From an uncultured Acidobacteriia bacterium (GTDB lineage Bacteria; Acidobacteriota; Terriglobia; Bryobacterales; Bryobacteraceae), in the NCBI GenBank assembly GCA_903881085.1, contig CAIRSA010000427.1:1-64000 (forward strand): DNA of 64,000 nt, written 5' to 3'. Below, one piece after another: positions 46,601 through 53,180 of this stretch. The number at the start of each line of letters is the position of its first letter. Positions within the stretch are counted from its first letter, which is position 1. Both the position numbers and the translations under genes were made by a program. The notes below the pieces were generated by a model. The model searched no databases. It was given only the letters and a program-made list of their open reading frames with translations, and was not told where the DNA came from.

Positions 46601-47316
46601 TTGGCCTTTGAGGCCTGGCGCTTCAGCGAGTTGACCTGGCGGCCGACTTCTTCGAGGATGTCGAACACTCGCGACAGATTCTGCTTGGCGCCTTCGAGCT
46701 TGGCTTCGGCCAGGCGGCGCTTGGTCTTAAAGCGGGTGATGCCGGCGGCCTCTTCAATGACGCCGCGGCGGTCCTGCGGGCGCGAGCTCAAAATCTGCCC
46801 GATGCGGCCCTGTTCGATGATGGCGTAGGATTCCGGGCCCAGGCCGCTGCCCATGAAGATGTCCTGAATGTCGCGCAGGCGGGCCGCCTTGCCGTCGATC
46901 AGGTATTCGCTTTCGCCGCTGCGGAACAGCCGGCGGGTGATGGTGATTTCGTGGGACTTGGGTTCTTTCGATGCTTCGTCAGGCCCGTGGGTGCCATTCC
47001 CGTTGCCATTTTTGGCGGTGGGCAGGTCGGCGTGGATGTTCGGGTCCACCAGGGTCATGGTGACGGCGGCCATGCTGACCGGCTTGCGGTCGCGCGTGCC
47101 GGCGAAGATGACATCTTCCATCCTGGCGCCGCGCAGGCTCTTGGCAGACTGTTCGCCAAGCACCCAACTGATGGCATCGCTGAGGTTAGACTTTCCGCAG
47201 CCGTTCGGACCAACGACGGCGGCAACGCCGGCACCGTTGAATCGCATCTCTGTGCGATCAGCGAACGACTTGAATCCTTGAATTTCGACGCGCTTAAGTT
47301 TAAGCAACGGAGGCAT
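43615..47316 (-). CDS. smc: Chromosome partition protein SMC
   Basis: A 1233-residue condensin subunit that holds and organises the chromosome. Walker A is GPNGCGKS (residues 36-43), the signature is LLSGGEKSLTAMALL and Walker B is CILDEVDAPLDEANI near the C-terminus. Long coiled coils flank a central hinge (about residues 500-660). An Asn/Gly-rich insert (NGNGNGTHGPDEASKEPKSH) lies before ITITRRLFRSGESEYLIDG, where most SMC proteins are shorter. The ATG at 47316 gives the usual MPPLLKLKRVEIQGFKSFAD start; the frame reaches 47391. The scpA and scpB partner genes are not in the window. Confidence 0.95.
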   Translation of the reverse strand: MPPLLKLKRVEIQGFKSFADRTEMRFNGAGVAAVVGPNGCGKSNLSDAISWVLGEQSAKSLRGARMEDVIFAGTRDRKPVSMAAVTMTLVDPNIHADLPTAKNGNGNGTHGPDEASKEPKSHEITITRRLFRSGESEYLIDGKAARLRDIQDIFMGSGLGPESYAIIEQGRIGQILSSRPQDRRGVIEEAAGITRFKTKRRLAEAKLEGAKQNLSRVFDILEEVGRQVNSLKRQASKAKRYEELRGEMITHLRASLSGRFKMLEGEASKTAIALNLATTETQEFNLQITAKEQEHVKLQEQCYSVEAMLTERRKNLSELRIEAERIRGRLTNQAQQIGSIEQRLSRGETETQDLEARLAQLERDMENHGVQLGELERQTESARQRLTAKNEERDMLQGRLRSREQGMESARQQVLRLLGEASTLKNQLAHVDEFLASMERDHSRAEKESIAATGDLEKLASIKTELAEKSAARQRELEALVQQKKTVEETLATRRQQHNETRRQLEGQRAEASRLKARKDSLEEILSHRAYTTESVKRLFTAIEHGQASDLKPSGVLADFVEVDPTYEKAAEEFLQEELEYVVVSNWEQAERGIDLMRSDLDGRATFLVHPEPHDAFGTRAPQEPPLGPETGIVSRLSDVLKMTNGLTQAPAELLPRLSRCFLATDRTAAQRLAAQYPDIYFLLPDGVCYHGHAVSGGKKTGSGPLALKRELRELNTTAQNKQKQVEATTEQMELLEMEIADLAGELDRLRVTQQTQEKDALAIDHEMRKLGEEFNRSNQRLNIARQELERLARDKQRSQDQRERNQQILEEKEAARRTQEQALEAARAELGELQASVSSAIEEHSVLRVEMASFDERRRSEAQAKGRVEHQIRELSNRRQQISNDLERLGVERQRLLNDNMELDARAAQLTGQIEASETEVLTTAEMEQKLRGELAATEELLKQRRIEMREVSDKRSQIEVELVKLQAELKYLDETARKELNLSPAEIAAEDQTELDEAGLVEAENKYQDVKARIDALGPVNPLALEEFQVASEKYDFLNTQRQDLLDSIRDTEKAIQEIDVESRKRFAEAYEKININFREMFKTLFGGGIGEMRLTDESNLNDSGIEIVASPPGKRLQNVLLLSGGEKSLTAMALLMAIFRYQPSPFCILDEVDAPLDEANIGRLANLLREMSLETQFIVITHAKRTMESAQTMYGVTMQEPGVSKLVSVRFNQSPPPPPPSQRTIAMAAQ

Positions 47317-47447
47317 CCCCTTAAGATCAAAAATAAAATAGCTACGCCTTGAACCGTGAGGTTCATTGCTCGGGGGGGATAACAACATCATAGACCGGAT
47401 CTTTTAGAATTGCAAGAACTAGAATACTGCCAAAAGTGGTGTTTGTT

Positions 47448-47477
47448 GCAGGGACACAAGATATAGTGTGCCCCTGC
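47448..47477 (-). terminator. Weak hairpin after the MerR gene
   Basis: On the minus strand GCAGGG-gc-ACAC pairs with GTGT-CCCTGC around the loop TATATCTT, six bases after the stop of the MerR-type gene. The bulged stem of about ten pairs is a possible terminator. Confidence 0.4.
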
Positions 47478-47482
47478 CGCAA

Positions 47483-48544
47483 TTATCCTCGGCTGGCCTT
47501 GGCTGCCAAGGCTGTTCCCACAAACTCTGCCAGCTTTTCCACGTTGTGGTCCAGCAGAAACTGGCGCATCGGCGGTGGCCAGTTCGCACGGTCGGCCCAC
47601 GCTTTTTCCATGCCGGCTCTTACCGCCGGGTCGCCACCCGAGTCCTTTTCCACCTGCTCCATCCATCGGGCGGCAAGGGACTGTGCCTTTTCGCCAGCCG
47701 GATCTTCGTTCAGCGCTGCTTCTACCTCAAGGTAAAGCGCCCGCCATTCTTCTTTTAGACCGCTCTTCTGGCGTTCGCCGAGCTTTTGCCACGCTTCGTC
47801 GCTATAGTAGTGCCGTGAGCCACCGGTGATAGCCTTTGCGATGAAGGCGGACAGACTCTCCACTTGATATTCAGTCAGAAACTTGCGCATGGGTTCGGGC
47901 CAGTTGGCGCGATCGCCCCACGCTTTCAGCATGCCGGACTTTACATCCGGGTCACCGCCGGAATCCTTGTTGGCCAGTTCCATCCAGCGGGCAGCCAGTG
48001 CCTGGGCAGTCTCGCTGGCCGGGTCTTGGTTGAGCGCGGCTTGCACCTCGCCGAAGAGTGTCTTCCACTCTTCGCTCGGTCCATTCTCATAGCGATGGCT
48101 GATCTTTAGCCAGGCCTGCTCGCTGTAGTAGCTTTTCATTACGTCCAGATTCTCTTGCATGTCGATCACCTCAATCAGTCGTCTTAGGATTGCGGGGTCG
48201 GCGGGCTTGCCTGGTTCGAGCGCTTTTTCCGCTTCGGCGATAGCCGCGATGGCCACCGTGATCGTCTGGCGCCTGGCTTCGAGCACTTTGCGTTGCATGC
48301 GCAGTGCATCGGGCAGGGCGACTTCGGCGCGGTCCATCACCGTCTTGATCTGCTTCAACGGCAGCCCAAGAAACTTCAGCGCGATGATCTGTTGCAGCCG
48401 CTCCAGATCGCGGACCATGTAGATGCGATAGCCCGCTGTGCTGCGGCCTGGCTTCAACAGGCCGATGCGGTCATAGTGATGCAGCGTCTTGACCGTAATT
48501 CCGGCCAGTTCGGCGAATTCGTTGACTCGATAGGTGTCGCTCAT
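47483..48544 (-). CDS. MerR-family regulator with two TipAS domains
   Basis: A 353-residue transcription regulator. The N-terminal winged helix is clear (YRVNEFAELAGITVKTLHHY, about residues 5-24) and a dimer helix follows. TipAS is a drug-binding domain in TipA-type regulators. The C-terminal half carries two copies: SYYSEQAWLKISHRYENGPS (near residue 139) and HYYSDEAWQKLGERQKSGLK (near residue 246), each followed by AARWMEL/QVxKDSGGDP and an FL-terminated end. Known TipA has one copy. Ligands may be thiopeptide-like or other multidrug compounds. The target promoter is unknown. A GNAT gene lies upstream on the same strand. Confidence 0.9.
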   Translation of the reverse strand: MSDTYRVNEFAELAGITVKTLHHYDRIGLLKPGRSTAGYRIYMVRDLERLQQIIALKFLGLPLKQIKTVMDRAEVALPDALRMQRKVLEARRQTITVAIAAIAEAEKALEPGKPADPAILRRLIEVIDMQENLDVMKSYYSEQAWLKISHRYENGPSEEWKTLFGEVQAALNQDPASETAQALAARWMELANKDSGGDPDVKSGMLKAWGDRANWPEPMRKFLTEYQVESLSAFIAKAITGGSRHYYSDEAWQKLGERQKSGLKEEWRALYLEVEAALNEDPAGEKAQSLAARWMEQVEKDSGGDPAVRAGMEKAWADRANWPPPMRQFLLDHNVEKLAEFVGTALAAKASRG

Positions 48545-48586
48545 GCCTTCCCCATAATAAGGTTCAGGCCTGACGTTAGGGGAGGG

Positions 48587-49138
48587 TCAAGCGTTTTTTT
48601 TCATGCGGATTACGGGCAGCGTGGCGCCGTTCGGCAGCGGCACTTCGATGCGCTCCAGCACTTCATAGCCTCTGGCACGGTAGAGCGGCTCGCCGGTGAG
48701 CGTGGCGCCGAGTTCGAAGGCCTGGAAGCCGGCCCCTCCCGCAGCCGCTTCGCAGGCGGCGAGGATCATGGAGCCGACGCCGCGCCTTGCCCATTGCGGG
48801 TCGACGAAGAAGGCCCGGATGCGCGCCCGGTCGTGCCGCGGGTCGAGTAGCGAGTCTTCGCGGCTGGCTTCGCGGTCTGCGCCGAATAGGGTTTTGCGTT
48901 TGCTCCAACCGCCGCAGCCGGCGATATTGGCGCCGTCGGTGCAGGCGTAGTAGGTGCCATCGGCGATGAGTTGCGTATCGATGCCGAAGACGGTCCCCAG
49001 GGCGCCTTCGATCTGGGTGGCGGAATAGTCGTTAGCCTGCAACTCGCGGACCGAGCGCTCGATCAGATCGGCGAGCTGTGGAATGTCGGCGAGAGTGGCC
49101 TGCCGGATTTGGAGACCAGCATTTACAGTTGAGCTCAT
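48587..49138 (-). CDS. GNAT family N-acetyltransferase
   Basis: A 183-residue GNAT. It has QIRQATLADIPQLADLIERS near the N-terminus, the DPRHDRARIRAFFVDPQWAR strand and the acetyl-CoA loop RRGVGSMIL. I chose the ATG at 49138 (AAGG seven bases upstream) over the one at 49171, which would overlap the divergent AbrB start. It resembles acetyltransferases acting on small amines, but the substrate is not clear. It lies 42 bases upstream of the MerR-type gene, so it could be under that regulator. Confidence 0.84.
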   Translation of the reverse strand: MSSTVNAGLQIRQATLADIPQLADLIERSVRELQANDYSATQIEGALGTVFGIDTQLIADGTYYACTDGANIAGCGGWSKRKTLFGADREASREDSLLDPRHDRARIRAFFVDPQWARRGVGSMILAACEAAAGGAGFQAFELGATLTGEPLYRARGYEVLERIEVPLPNGATLPVIRMKKNA

Positions 49139-49155
49139 GCTTTGCCTTACTAGGG

Positions 49156-49161
49156 TAATCT
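49156..49161 (+). promoter_or_regulatory. -10 element TAATCT before AbrB copy 1
   Basis: TAATCTGA is shared with the second AbrB gene (50054-50059), each nine bases before its ATG. No ribosome site is seen in either leader. This suggests transcripts with almost no leader. Confidence 0.4.
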
Positions 49162-49170
49162 GAGAACGCA

Positions 49171-49431
49171 ATGTTCGCGCGATCCAGAGTTTCGGCAGAA
49201 GGGCTAGTCACGATCCCTACGGACGTGATCAAGAAACTCGGCATCGGTCCCGGTTCTGAAATTGAATGGCATGAAGAAGACGGGAAAATTGTGGTCCGAA
49301 GGGCAGGCAAGTTCACGTCCGAGGACATCCACAAATCCTTGTTTGGATCTAGCAAGCCCAAGTTGCGCAGCAACGACGAATTGAAAGAAGGTATCCGAAA
49401 GTATATCCGCAAGAAGCATGCGCGCGGTTGA
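49171..49431 (+). CDS. AbrB/MazE-type antitoxin, orphan copy
   Basis: An 86-residue swapped-hairpin DNA-binding protein: SRVSAEGLVTIPTDVIKKLG (residues 5-24) is the AbrB fold, and the tail (SEDIHKSLFGSS, then IRKYIRKKHARG) should bind the toxin. It is closely related to the protein coded at 50069. Its cognate toxin survives only as a stub overlapping its 3' end. No ribosome site precedes the ATG. It may still act in trans on the other pair. Confidence 0.84.
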   Translation: MFARSRVSAEGLVTIPTDVIKKLGIGPGSEIEWHEEDGKIVVRRAGKFTSEDIHKSLFGSSKPKLRSNDELKEGIRKYIRKKHARG

Positions 49432-49507
49432 AACCAATGTGTTTGGCTGCATCCGTCATCCGCGCCAACCACAGTGGACACATTCCGCCTTTGCGCGTCT
49501 GTTATAA
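49418..49507 (+). pseudogene. Vestigial PIN toxin start
   Basis: An open frame of 29 codons begins 14 bases before the end of the AbrB gene, exactly as the full toxin does at 50316. It reads MRAVETNVF, matching MLAIDTNVV of the intact toxin, but the catalytic Asp is Glu and the likeness ends after about nine residues. The frame closes at 49507. This looks like the decayed start of the lost toxin. Confidence 0.6.
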
Positions 49508-49537
49508 GAGCCTTGCTCCGCTCCTCCGCGAGCGCAA

Positions 49538-49608
49538 AACCGCCACGCTGTGGCGGTTGTTGAATGTAGAATCAATAGGTTGCGGGCAAATCTCGCCACG
49601 CTGTGGCG
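49538..49608. repeat. Pair of identical small hairpins
   Basis: AACCGCCACGCTGTGGCGGTT (quoted as AACCGCCAC, GCT, GTGGCGGTT; 49538-49558) and CGCCAC, GCT, GTGGCG (49594-49608) share the same stem and loop. They lie in the 143-base gap after the toxin stub. They could be terminators or remnants of a repeat unit. Confidence 0.5.
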
Positions 49609-49650
49609 GTTTCGGTTTTTCAACGGCGCATTTTTCGCCCCCAAAAGTCT

Positions 49651-50022
49651 TCACCAAACCCGGCTACGCAACAATTCCGGCACCTCTGCGATGGGGCGGA
49701 TCCATTCCAATGTGCCGTGCGTGAAGCGGACGATGTACTCTTTGAAATCGCCGCCGGGTTTGCCGTCGGATGCGTAGATGCGGATGTCCCCATGGAACTC
49801 CATGTCGAGCGGAGGTTCGAGCGGCTCGGGCTCTTCGGGCACCTCCGGTTTGGGGTCGAACGGGGAGCGAAACTTGCCCCACGGCTTGCGCAGCAGCCTG
49901 CCCTCTTTTGAAATGATGTACTCGGTCATCGACGGATCGAGCGATTTGGTCTGAAAATCCCGCGGTATGCCGGGCAAATCGGGTGCTTCGTATTCGAGGT
50001 GGACGTCGTCAAACATTCCCAT
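49651..50022 (-). CDS. Conserved hypothetical protein
   Basis: A 123-residue protein of the type MGMFDDVHLEYEAPDLPGIP, followed by FQTKSLDPSMTEYIISKEGR, which I recognise as the start of an unnamed family in many bacteria. A Pro/Glu-rich middle (about residues 58-75) and a beta-rich end complete it. A strong AAGGAGG lies five bases before the ATG. There is no signal peptide. It stands on the opposite strand between the two AbrB loci. No function can be given. Confidence 0.75.
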   Translation of the reverse strand: MGMFDDVHLEYEAPDLPGIPRDFQTKSLDPSMTEYIISKEGRLLRKPWGKFRSPFDPKPEVPEEPEPLEPPLDMEFHGDIRIYASDGKPGGDFKEYIVRFTHGTLEWIRPIAEVPELLRSRVW

Positions 50023-50053
50023 TCGTTGCCTCCTTGCGGTTGCATTACTATGT

Positions 50054-50059
50054 TAATCT
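50054..50059 (+). promoter_or_regulatory. -10 element TAATCT before AbrB copy 2
   Basis: The same TAATCTGA, nine bases before the ATG, occurs at the first AbrB copy. The leader lacks a ribosome site. Confidence 0.4.
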
Positions 50060-50068
50060 GAAATCGCA

Positions 50069-50329
50069 ATGATCGCGCGATCCAAAGTTTCGGCAGAAGG
50101 GCAAATCACCATCCCGGCGGATGTGATTAAGAAGTTGGGCATCGTTCCAGGCTCCAGTTTGGATTGGGACGTAAAGGACGGGGAGATCGTGCTTCGCCTA
50201 ACCAAACGCTATACGTCCAAGGAAATCCACGAAGCTGTGTTCGGATCCCGTAAGTTCAAGCGGCAGACGGTTGGACAGATGGACGAGGGGATTCGAGAAT
50301 ACATTCGCAAGAAACATGCTCGCGATTGA
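50069..50329 (+). CDS. AbrB/MazE-type antitoxin
   Basis: An 86-residue AbrB-fold antitoxin starting MIARSKVSAEGQITIPADVI and ending IREYIRKKHARD. It closely follows the orphan copy at 49171 in sequence and length. It overlaps the PIN toxin gene by 14 bases, so translation is coupled. It should bind its own promoter and hold the toxin inactive. Confidence 0.86.
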   Translation: MIARSKVSAEGQITIPADVIKKLGIVPGSSLDWDVKDGEIVLRLTKRYTSKEIHEAVFGSRKFKRQTVGQMDEGIREYIRKKHARD

Positions 50330-50696
50330 TACGAATGTGGTCGTCCGGATCCTAGTCCGGGACGACGAGCGCCAAGCCGATATGGCCGATGCCTTTATTG
50401 AGGGCGGGGCATGGGTCTCTCTCCTGGTTTTGACGGAGTCTTCATGGGTGCTCCGCAATAACTATGGAGTCAGCTCTCACCAGCTCGCAGAGATGATCGA
50501 ATTGCTTTTGTGCCACAGGGACTTGGTGCTGCAAGATGCGGATTCAGTCGCAGCTGCTCTGAAAATGCTTCGCGCGAAACCATCCCTTGGATTTTCTGAT
50601 TGCCTTATCCTGGAGTGTGCTCGCAAGGCCGGCCATCTTCCTCTTGGGACTTTCGACCGCAAATTGGCCAAGTCCAACGGTGCTCAACTGCTCTGA
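50316..50696 (+). CDS. PIN-domain toxin paired with AbrB-type antitoxin
   Basis: A 126-residue PIN protein: MLAIDTNVVVRILVRDDERQ has the first Asp, LTESSWVL the Glu, LGFSDCLILECA and GTFDRKLAKS the later Asp residues. All four acidic positions are present, so RNase activity is likely. The ATG at 50316 lies inside the antitoxin 3' end. An upstream in-frame ATG at 50271 would sit entirely in the antitoxin gene. Confidence 0.86.
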   Translation: MLAIDTNVVVRILVRDDERQADMADAFIEGGAWVSLLVLTESSWVLRNNYGVSSHQLAEMIELLLCHRDLVLQDADSVAAALKMLRAKPSLGFSDCLILECARKAGHLPLGTFDRKLAKSNGAQLL

Positions 50697-50712
50697 GAGC
50701 AAACGCATCGGC

Positions 50713-51345
50713 TCACTTGGCCGTATTGCATGGCTTCAACTTCGTCTCAACCACGGTGATTTTCTTTGGAGTGTTTACTTCCTGAACTCCGCGAACCACG
50801 TCGCCTTCCATAGCCATTAAAAGATATTTGCCAGGAGGTAAGTTGTCAAAAAGCGCGTGGCCAAGTTTTCCGATGGACTGCTCATATGTGTCCGGACCAA
50901 ACACAGGGATCAGTTTGAGCCAGAGCATCTGCCCTTCCTTGCACGCCGCCGCCTTATCGACGCGCACGCTAATGGATACTTGCACGATTTCCGTATCGAT
51001 GCCCATCCCTTCCACAGGCAAAATTGCCAGCATGCTTGGCTGCCCGATGGTGATACTTCGCTTTGCCGCACGCGCCCACTTGCCCTCGAAACTAATCTGA
51101 TAATTGCCATATGGCAGCGTCACTGTGTCGCCGTTCTTGGCGTTGCGGCGGATGGGTGCATTATCGCCGCCGTCAGAGACAATGATGACATCGCCCTGCG
51201 GCGCCAGCGTCCCGCCATCCCGGTAGACGGCCACGATTTTCAAGTCGCCCGATTGTCCCGCCAGCGGAACCTCGGGTTGCGATTGGGCAGACAATGCGGT
51301 CTGTAAAAGGAATCCAGTTATCAGCCACTTGGTAATCGTATTCAT
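50713..51345 (-). CDS. Secreted protein of unknown function
   Basis: A 210-residue exported protein (signal MNTITKWLITGFLLQTALSA). The body looks like a beta-sandwich with PYGNYQISFEGKWARAAKRS (about residues 97-116) and a PPGKYLLMAMEGD segment (about 174-186), both of the kind found in carboxypeptidase-regulatory or Ig-like folds. No enzyme motif is seen. It is divergent from the next gene with a 66-base gap. Confidence 0.7.
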   Translation of the reverse strand: MNTITKWLITGFLLQTALSAQSQPEVPLAGQSGDLKIVAVYRDGGTLAPQGDVIIVSDGGDNAPIRRNAKNGDTVTLPYGNYQISFEGKWARAAKRSITIGQPSMLAILPVEGMGIDTEIVQVSISVRVDKAAACKEGQMLWLKLIPVFGPDTYEQSIGKLGHALFDNLPPGKYLLMAMEGDVVRGVQEVNTPKKITVVETKLKPCNTAK

Positions 51346-51376
51346 GGTCGTTCACTGAGGCCTTACAGTCAGATCA

Positions 51377-51405
51377 TTGCATATTCCACGGTTAGGGTGT
51401 AAGTT
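51377..51405 (+). promoter_or_regulatory. Promoter with -35 TTGCAT and -10 TAAGTT
   Basis: TTGCAT (51377-51382) and TAAGTT (51400-51405) are 17 bases apart. The ATG at 51412 begins six bases after the -10, so the transcript would have almost no leader. Confidence 0.45.
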
Positions 51406-51411
51406 CAACTC

Positions 51412-52113
51412 ATGCGAATACTCTTGGCAGCGCTGTTGCTTCCGCCTTGTATTTACGGGCAGCCGATCGCGCGGCATAAGGTGTCAGGCGTTGTCGTCGA
51501 TGTGGCCGGGAATCCGATTAGCGGTGCGAGGATTGATCACACCGAACATTACTCGGGCCGGAAAGTCGAGCATTCTTCCGATACTGAAGGTAAATTTGAA
51601 TTGTGGTCGAATGCCGTTGCCGTCGTGATCCGTAAGCCTGGATTTGAGAGCCGGCGGCAATTCCTAAAGGACACGAAGGAGCCTGAAAGCGTGCGCATAA
51701 TCCTTCGCCCGGCTTCGGAAGTAGCCGCAGCCAAGCCTTACACGGGAACGTGCTCAGCCGAAGTGATTGAGTCGCATGATGTCGACTACACATCCACCTT
51801 CACGGGTTTCAAGCGCGAGGATGGAACATGGCTCGGAGTTACCTGCGGCAGAGGCCTGAATTGGTCGCATGGCGAGCCAAACAATTCCCAAGTTTGGAAC
51901 TCCGAGGAATACTCTGAAATCATGCCGGGCGGGAACGAAAACGGGTATGTGGACGCGCGAGGAAAGTCGAAAGACGGTACCTACTGGCGATATCGCGGAG
52001 TGATGGGCTTTTCCTGTTCGTATTCCACATGGAATAAGGATGCAGTCCCGTTGCTGGATCATAATATGGCAGGCGGTTGCATCCGCAAGCCTGCCACACT
52101 GTCCGAGAAGTAG
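51412..52113 (+). CDS. Secreted protein with a carboxypeptidase-regulatory-like domain
   Basis: A 233-residue exported protein (signal MRILLAALLLPPCIYGQ). Residues of about 20-100 form a CarboxypepD_reg-like domain: KVSGVVVDVAGNPISGARID, DTEGKFELWS and RKPGFESRRQ. The rest (about 105-233) has several Cys and Trp residues, for example WLGVTCGRGLNWSHGEPN, and no known domain. The role may be binding to a surface polymer. It starts a two-gene set with 52131. Confidence 0.78.
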   Translation: MRILLAALLLPPCIYGQPIARHKVSGVVVDVAGNPISGARIDHTEHYSGRKVEHSSDTEGKFELWSNAVAVVIRKPGFESRRQFLKDTKEPESVRIILRPASEVAAAKPYTGTCSAEVIESHDVDYTSTFTGFKREDGTWLGVTCGRGLNWSHGEPNNSQVWNSEEYSEIMPGGNENGYVDARGKSKDGTYWRYRGVMGFSCSYSTWNKDAVPLLDHNMAGGCIRKPATLSEK

Positions 52114-52130
52114 TTTGCCGAGGAGATCGA

Positions 52131-53180
52131 ATGCGAACTGTCTTTGCTATCTGCCTACTGTTCCAATGTTCCGGCTTGGCGCAGCCGGCGCAAATCCATA
52201 GCGAGGTTGGGCGCGCGGTCCAACTACTTCAGTCTAAGATTCTGAGTGAAAAGGCTTGGGGTGCGCATTATGCCGCGACTCTAGACGATGCGTCTCTGCG
52301 CCTTAAGTTAGTCGATGAGTTAGGCCCGGCTGCCAAGTATGCGGACGCTATCGTGGACAGTGCGGAGTATGCGTATATTCAAGTTCTGTTGGATAGCCTG
52401 ATTCAACTCAAGGCGACTGTACCCACTGACCTGTTGTTGCCGTTTGATCCTCGCTGGCGCGCTGAAGTTATCATTTTGCTGTCTAATTCGAAGCAAAGCG
52501 AAGGCGCATTGCTAAAGATGCGCGAAGAGAAGCTAAGTGTGGCGGAATGGGTGGCGGTAAACAACCTGCTGTTGCGTCCACGGTCGCAGAAGTTGCTCGG
52601 GAAGGTGCTTGATCAAATCAGGATTACTCACACTTTTGTTCTGGCAGAACTTGGATACCTTGGTCAGTTGGAAGGGGCTGGAGTCAGCAACCCGGATTCC
52701 AGCAAAGGCCGGCCGTTTCCCGAGGGCTTTCCGCCCGCTGGTGTTTACATGATCATGCTGGACCCGGTGAAGGATGCTGTTTATCTGGCCGACGGTCCCC
52801 AAGCCGCTTACCACCTGCGCCTGAAGATGCCTGGTGCGGGTCCACTCGTGCCCTATGTGCCTTCCACAAGCGCCTGGCAACAGAACTTTCTTCCCGGCTA
52901 TTTTGCTAAGTTGACAGGGACCTCGGCCGAAACGGCGAAAAACCTATTGTCTCCAAAGACGAAAATCCAATGGACAACGGAGCAGGAGTTCCGGCGGGTC
53001 ACAGACCAAAAGCTGAATGAACAGGCGTTCGAGATTGGTAGCTTTCTTGCCAAAACGCGACTGTATGGATCGGGAGTTTTCACAGGCAAGCATCTCAGAA
53101 TCATCCCGCTGATCAACGATCAGCGGGATGGCCCAGCAAGGTCCCTGCGGATGCCGCCTGTGGAAGTAGTTCTTCCTTAG
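52131..53180 (+). CDS. Secreted protein of unknown function
   Basis: A 349-residue product with a signal (MRTVFAICLLFQCSGLAQPA). The start is fixed by AGGAG four bases ahead of the ATG; an upstream start at 52077 would overlap the preceding gene. The protein is mostly helical up to about residue 180, then has VYMIMLDPVKDAVYLADGPQ and a loop-rich end. No family is recognised. It follows the previous secreted-protein gene by 17 bases and converges with the Oar-like gene, with a 4-base overlap. Confidence 0.72.
   Translation: MRTVFAICLLFQCSGLAQPAQIHSEVGRAVQLLQSKILSEKAWGAHYAATLDDASLRLKLVDELGPAAKYADAIVDSAEYAYIQVLLDSLIQLKATVPTDLLLPFDPRWRAEVIILLSNSKQSEGALLKMREEKLSVAEWVAVNNLLLRPRSQKLLGKVLDQIRITHTFVLAELGYLGQLEGAGVSNPDSSKGRPFPEGFPPAGVYMIMLDPVKDAVYLADGPQAAYHLRLKMPGAGPLVPYVPSTSAWQQNFLPGYFAKLTGTSAETAKNLLSPKTKIQWTTEQEFRRVTDQKLNEQAFEIGSFLAKTRLYGSGVFTGKHLRIIPLINDQRDGPARSLRMPPVEVVLP
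53103..53129 (-). terminator. Perfect hairpin inside the 3' end of the 52131 gene
   Basis: ATCCCGCTGATC (53103-53114), loop AAC, and GATCAGCGGGAT (53118-53129) form an exact 12-bp stem. It lies about 48 bases beyond the stop of the convergent Oar-like gene, so it may end that transcript while also coding for the neighbour. There is no T-run. Confidence 0.5.

Noticed and set aside
49139-49171. Earlier start of the GNAT at 49171
   Set aside because: It would overlap the start of the divergent AbrB gene; the ATG at 49138 has a better ribosome site.
49538-49608. CRISPR repeat unit
   Set aside because: Only two short hairpins occur, with no array of equal repeats and spacers.
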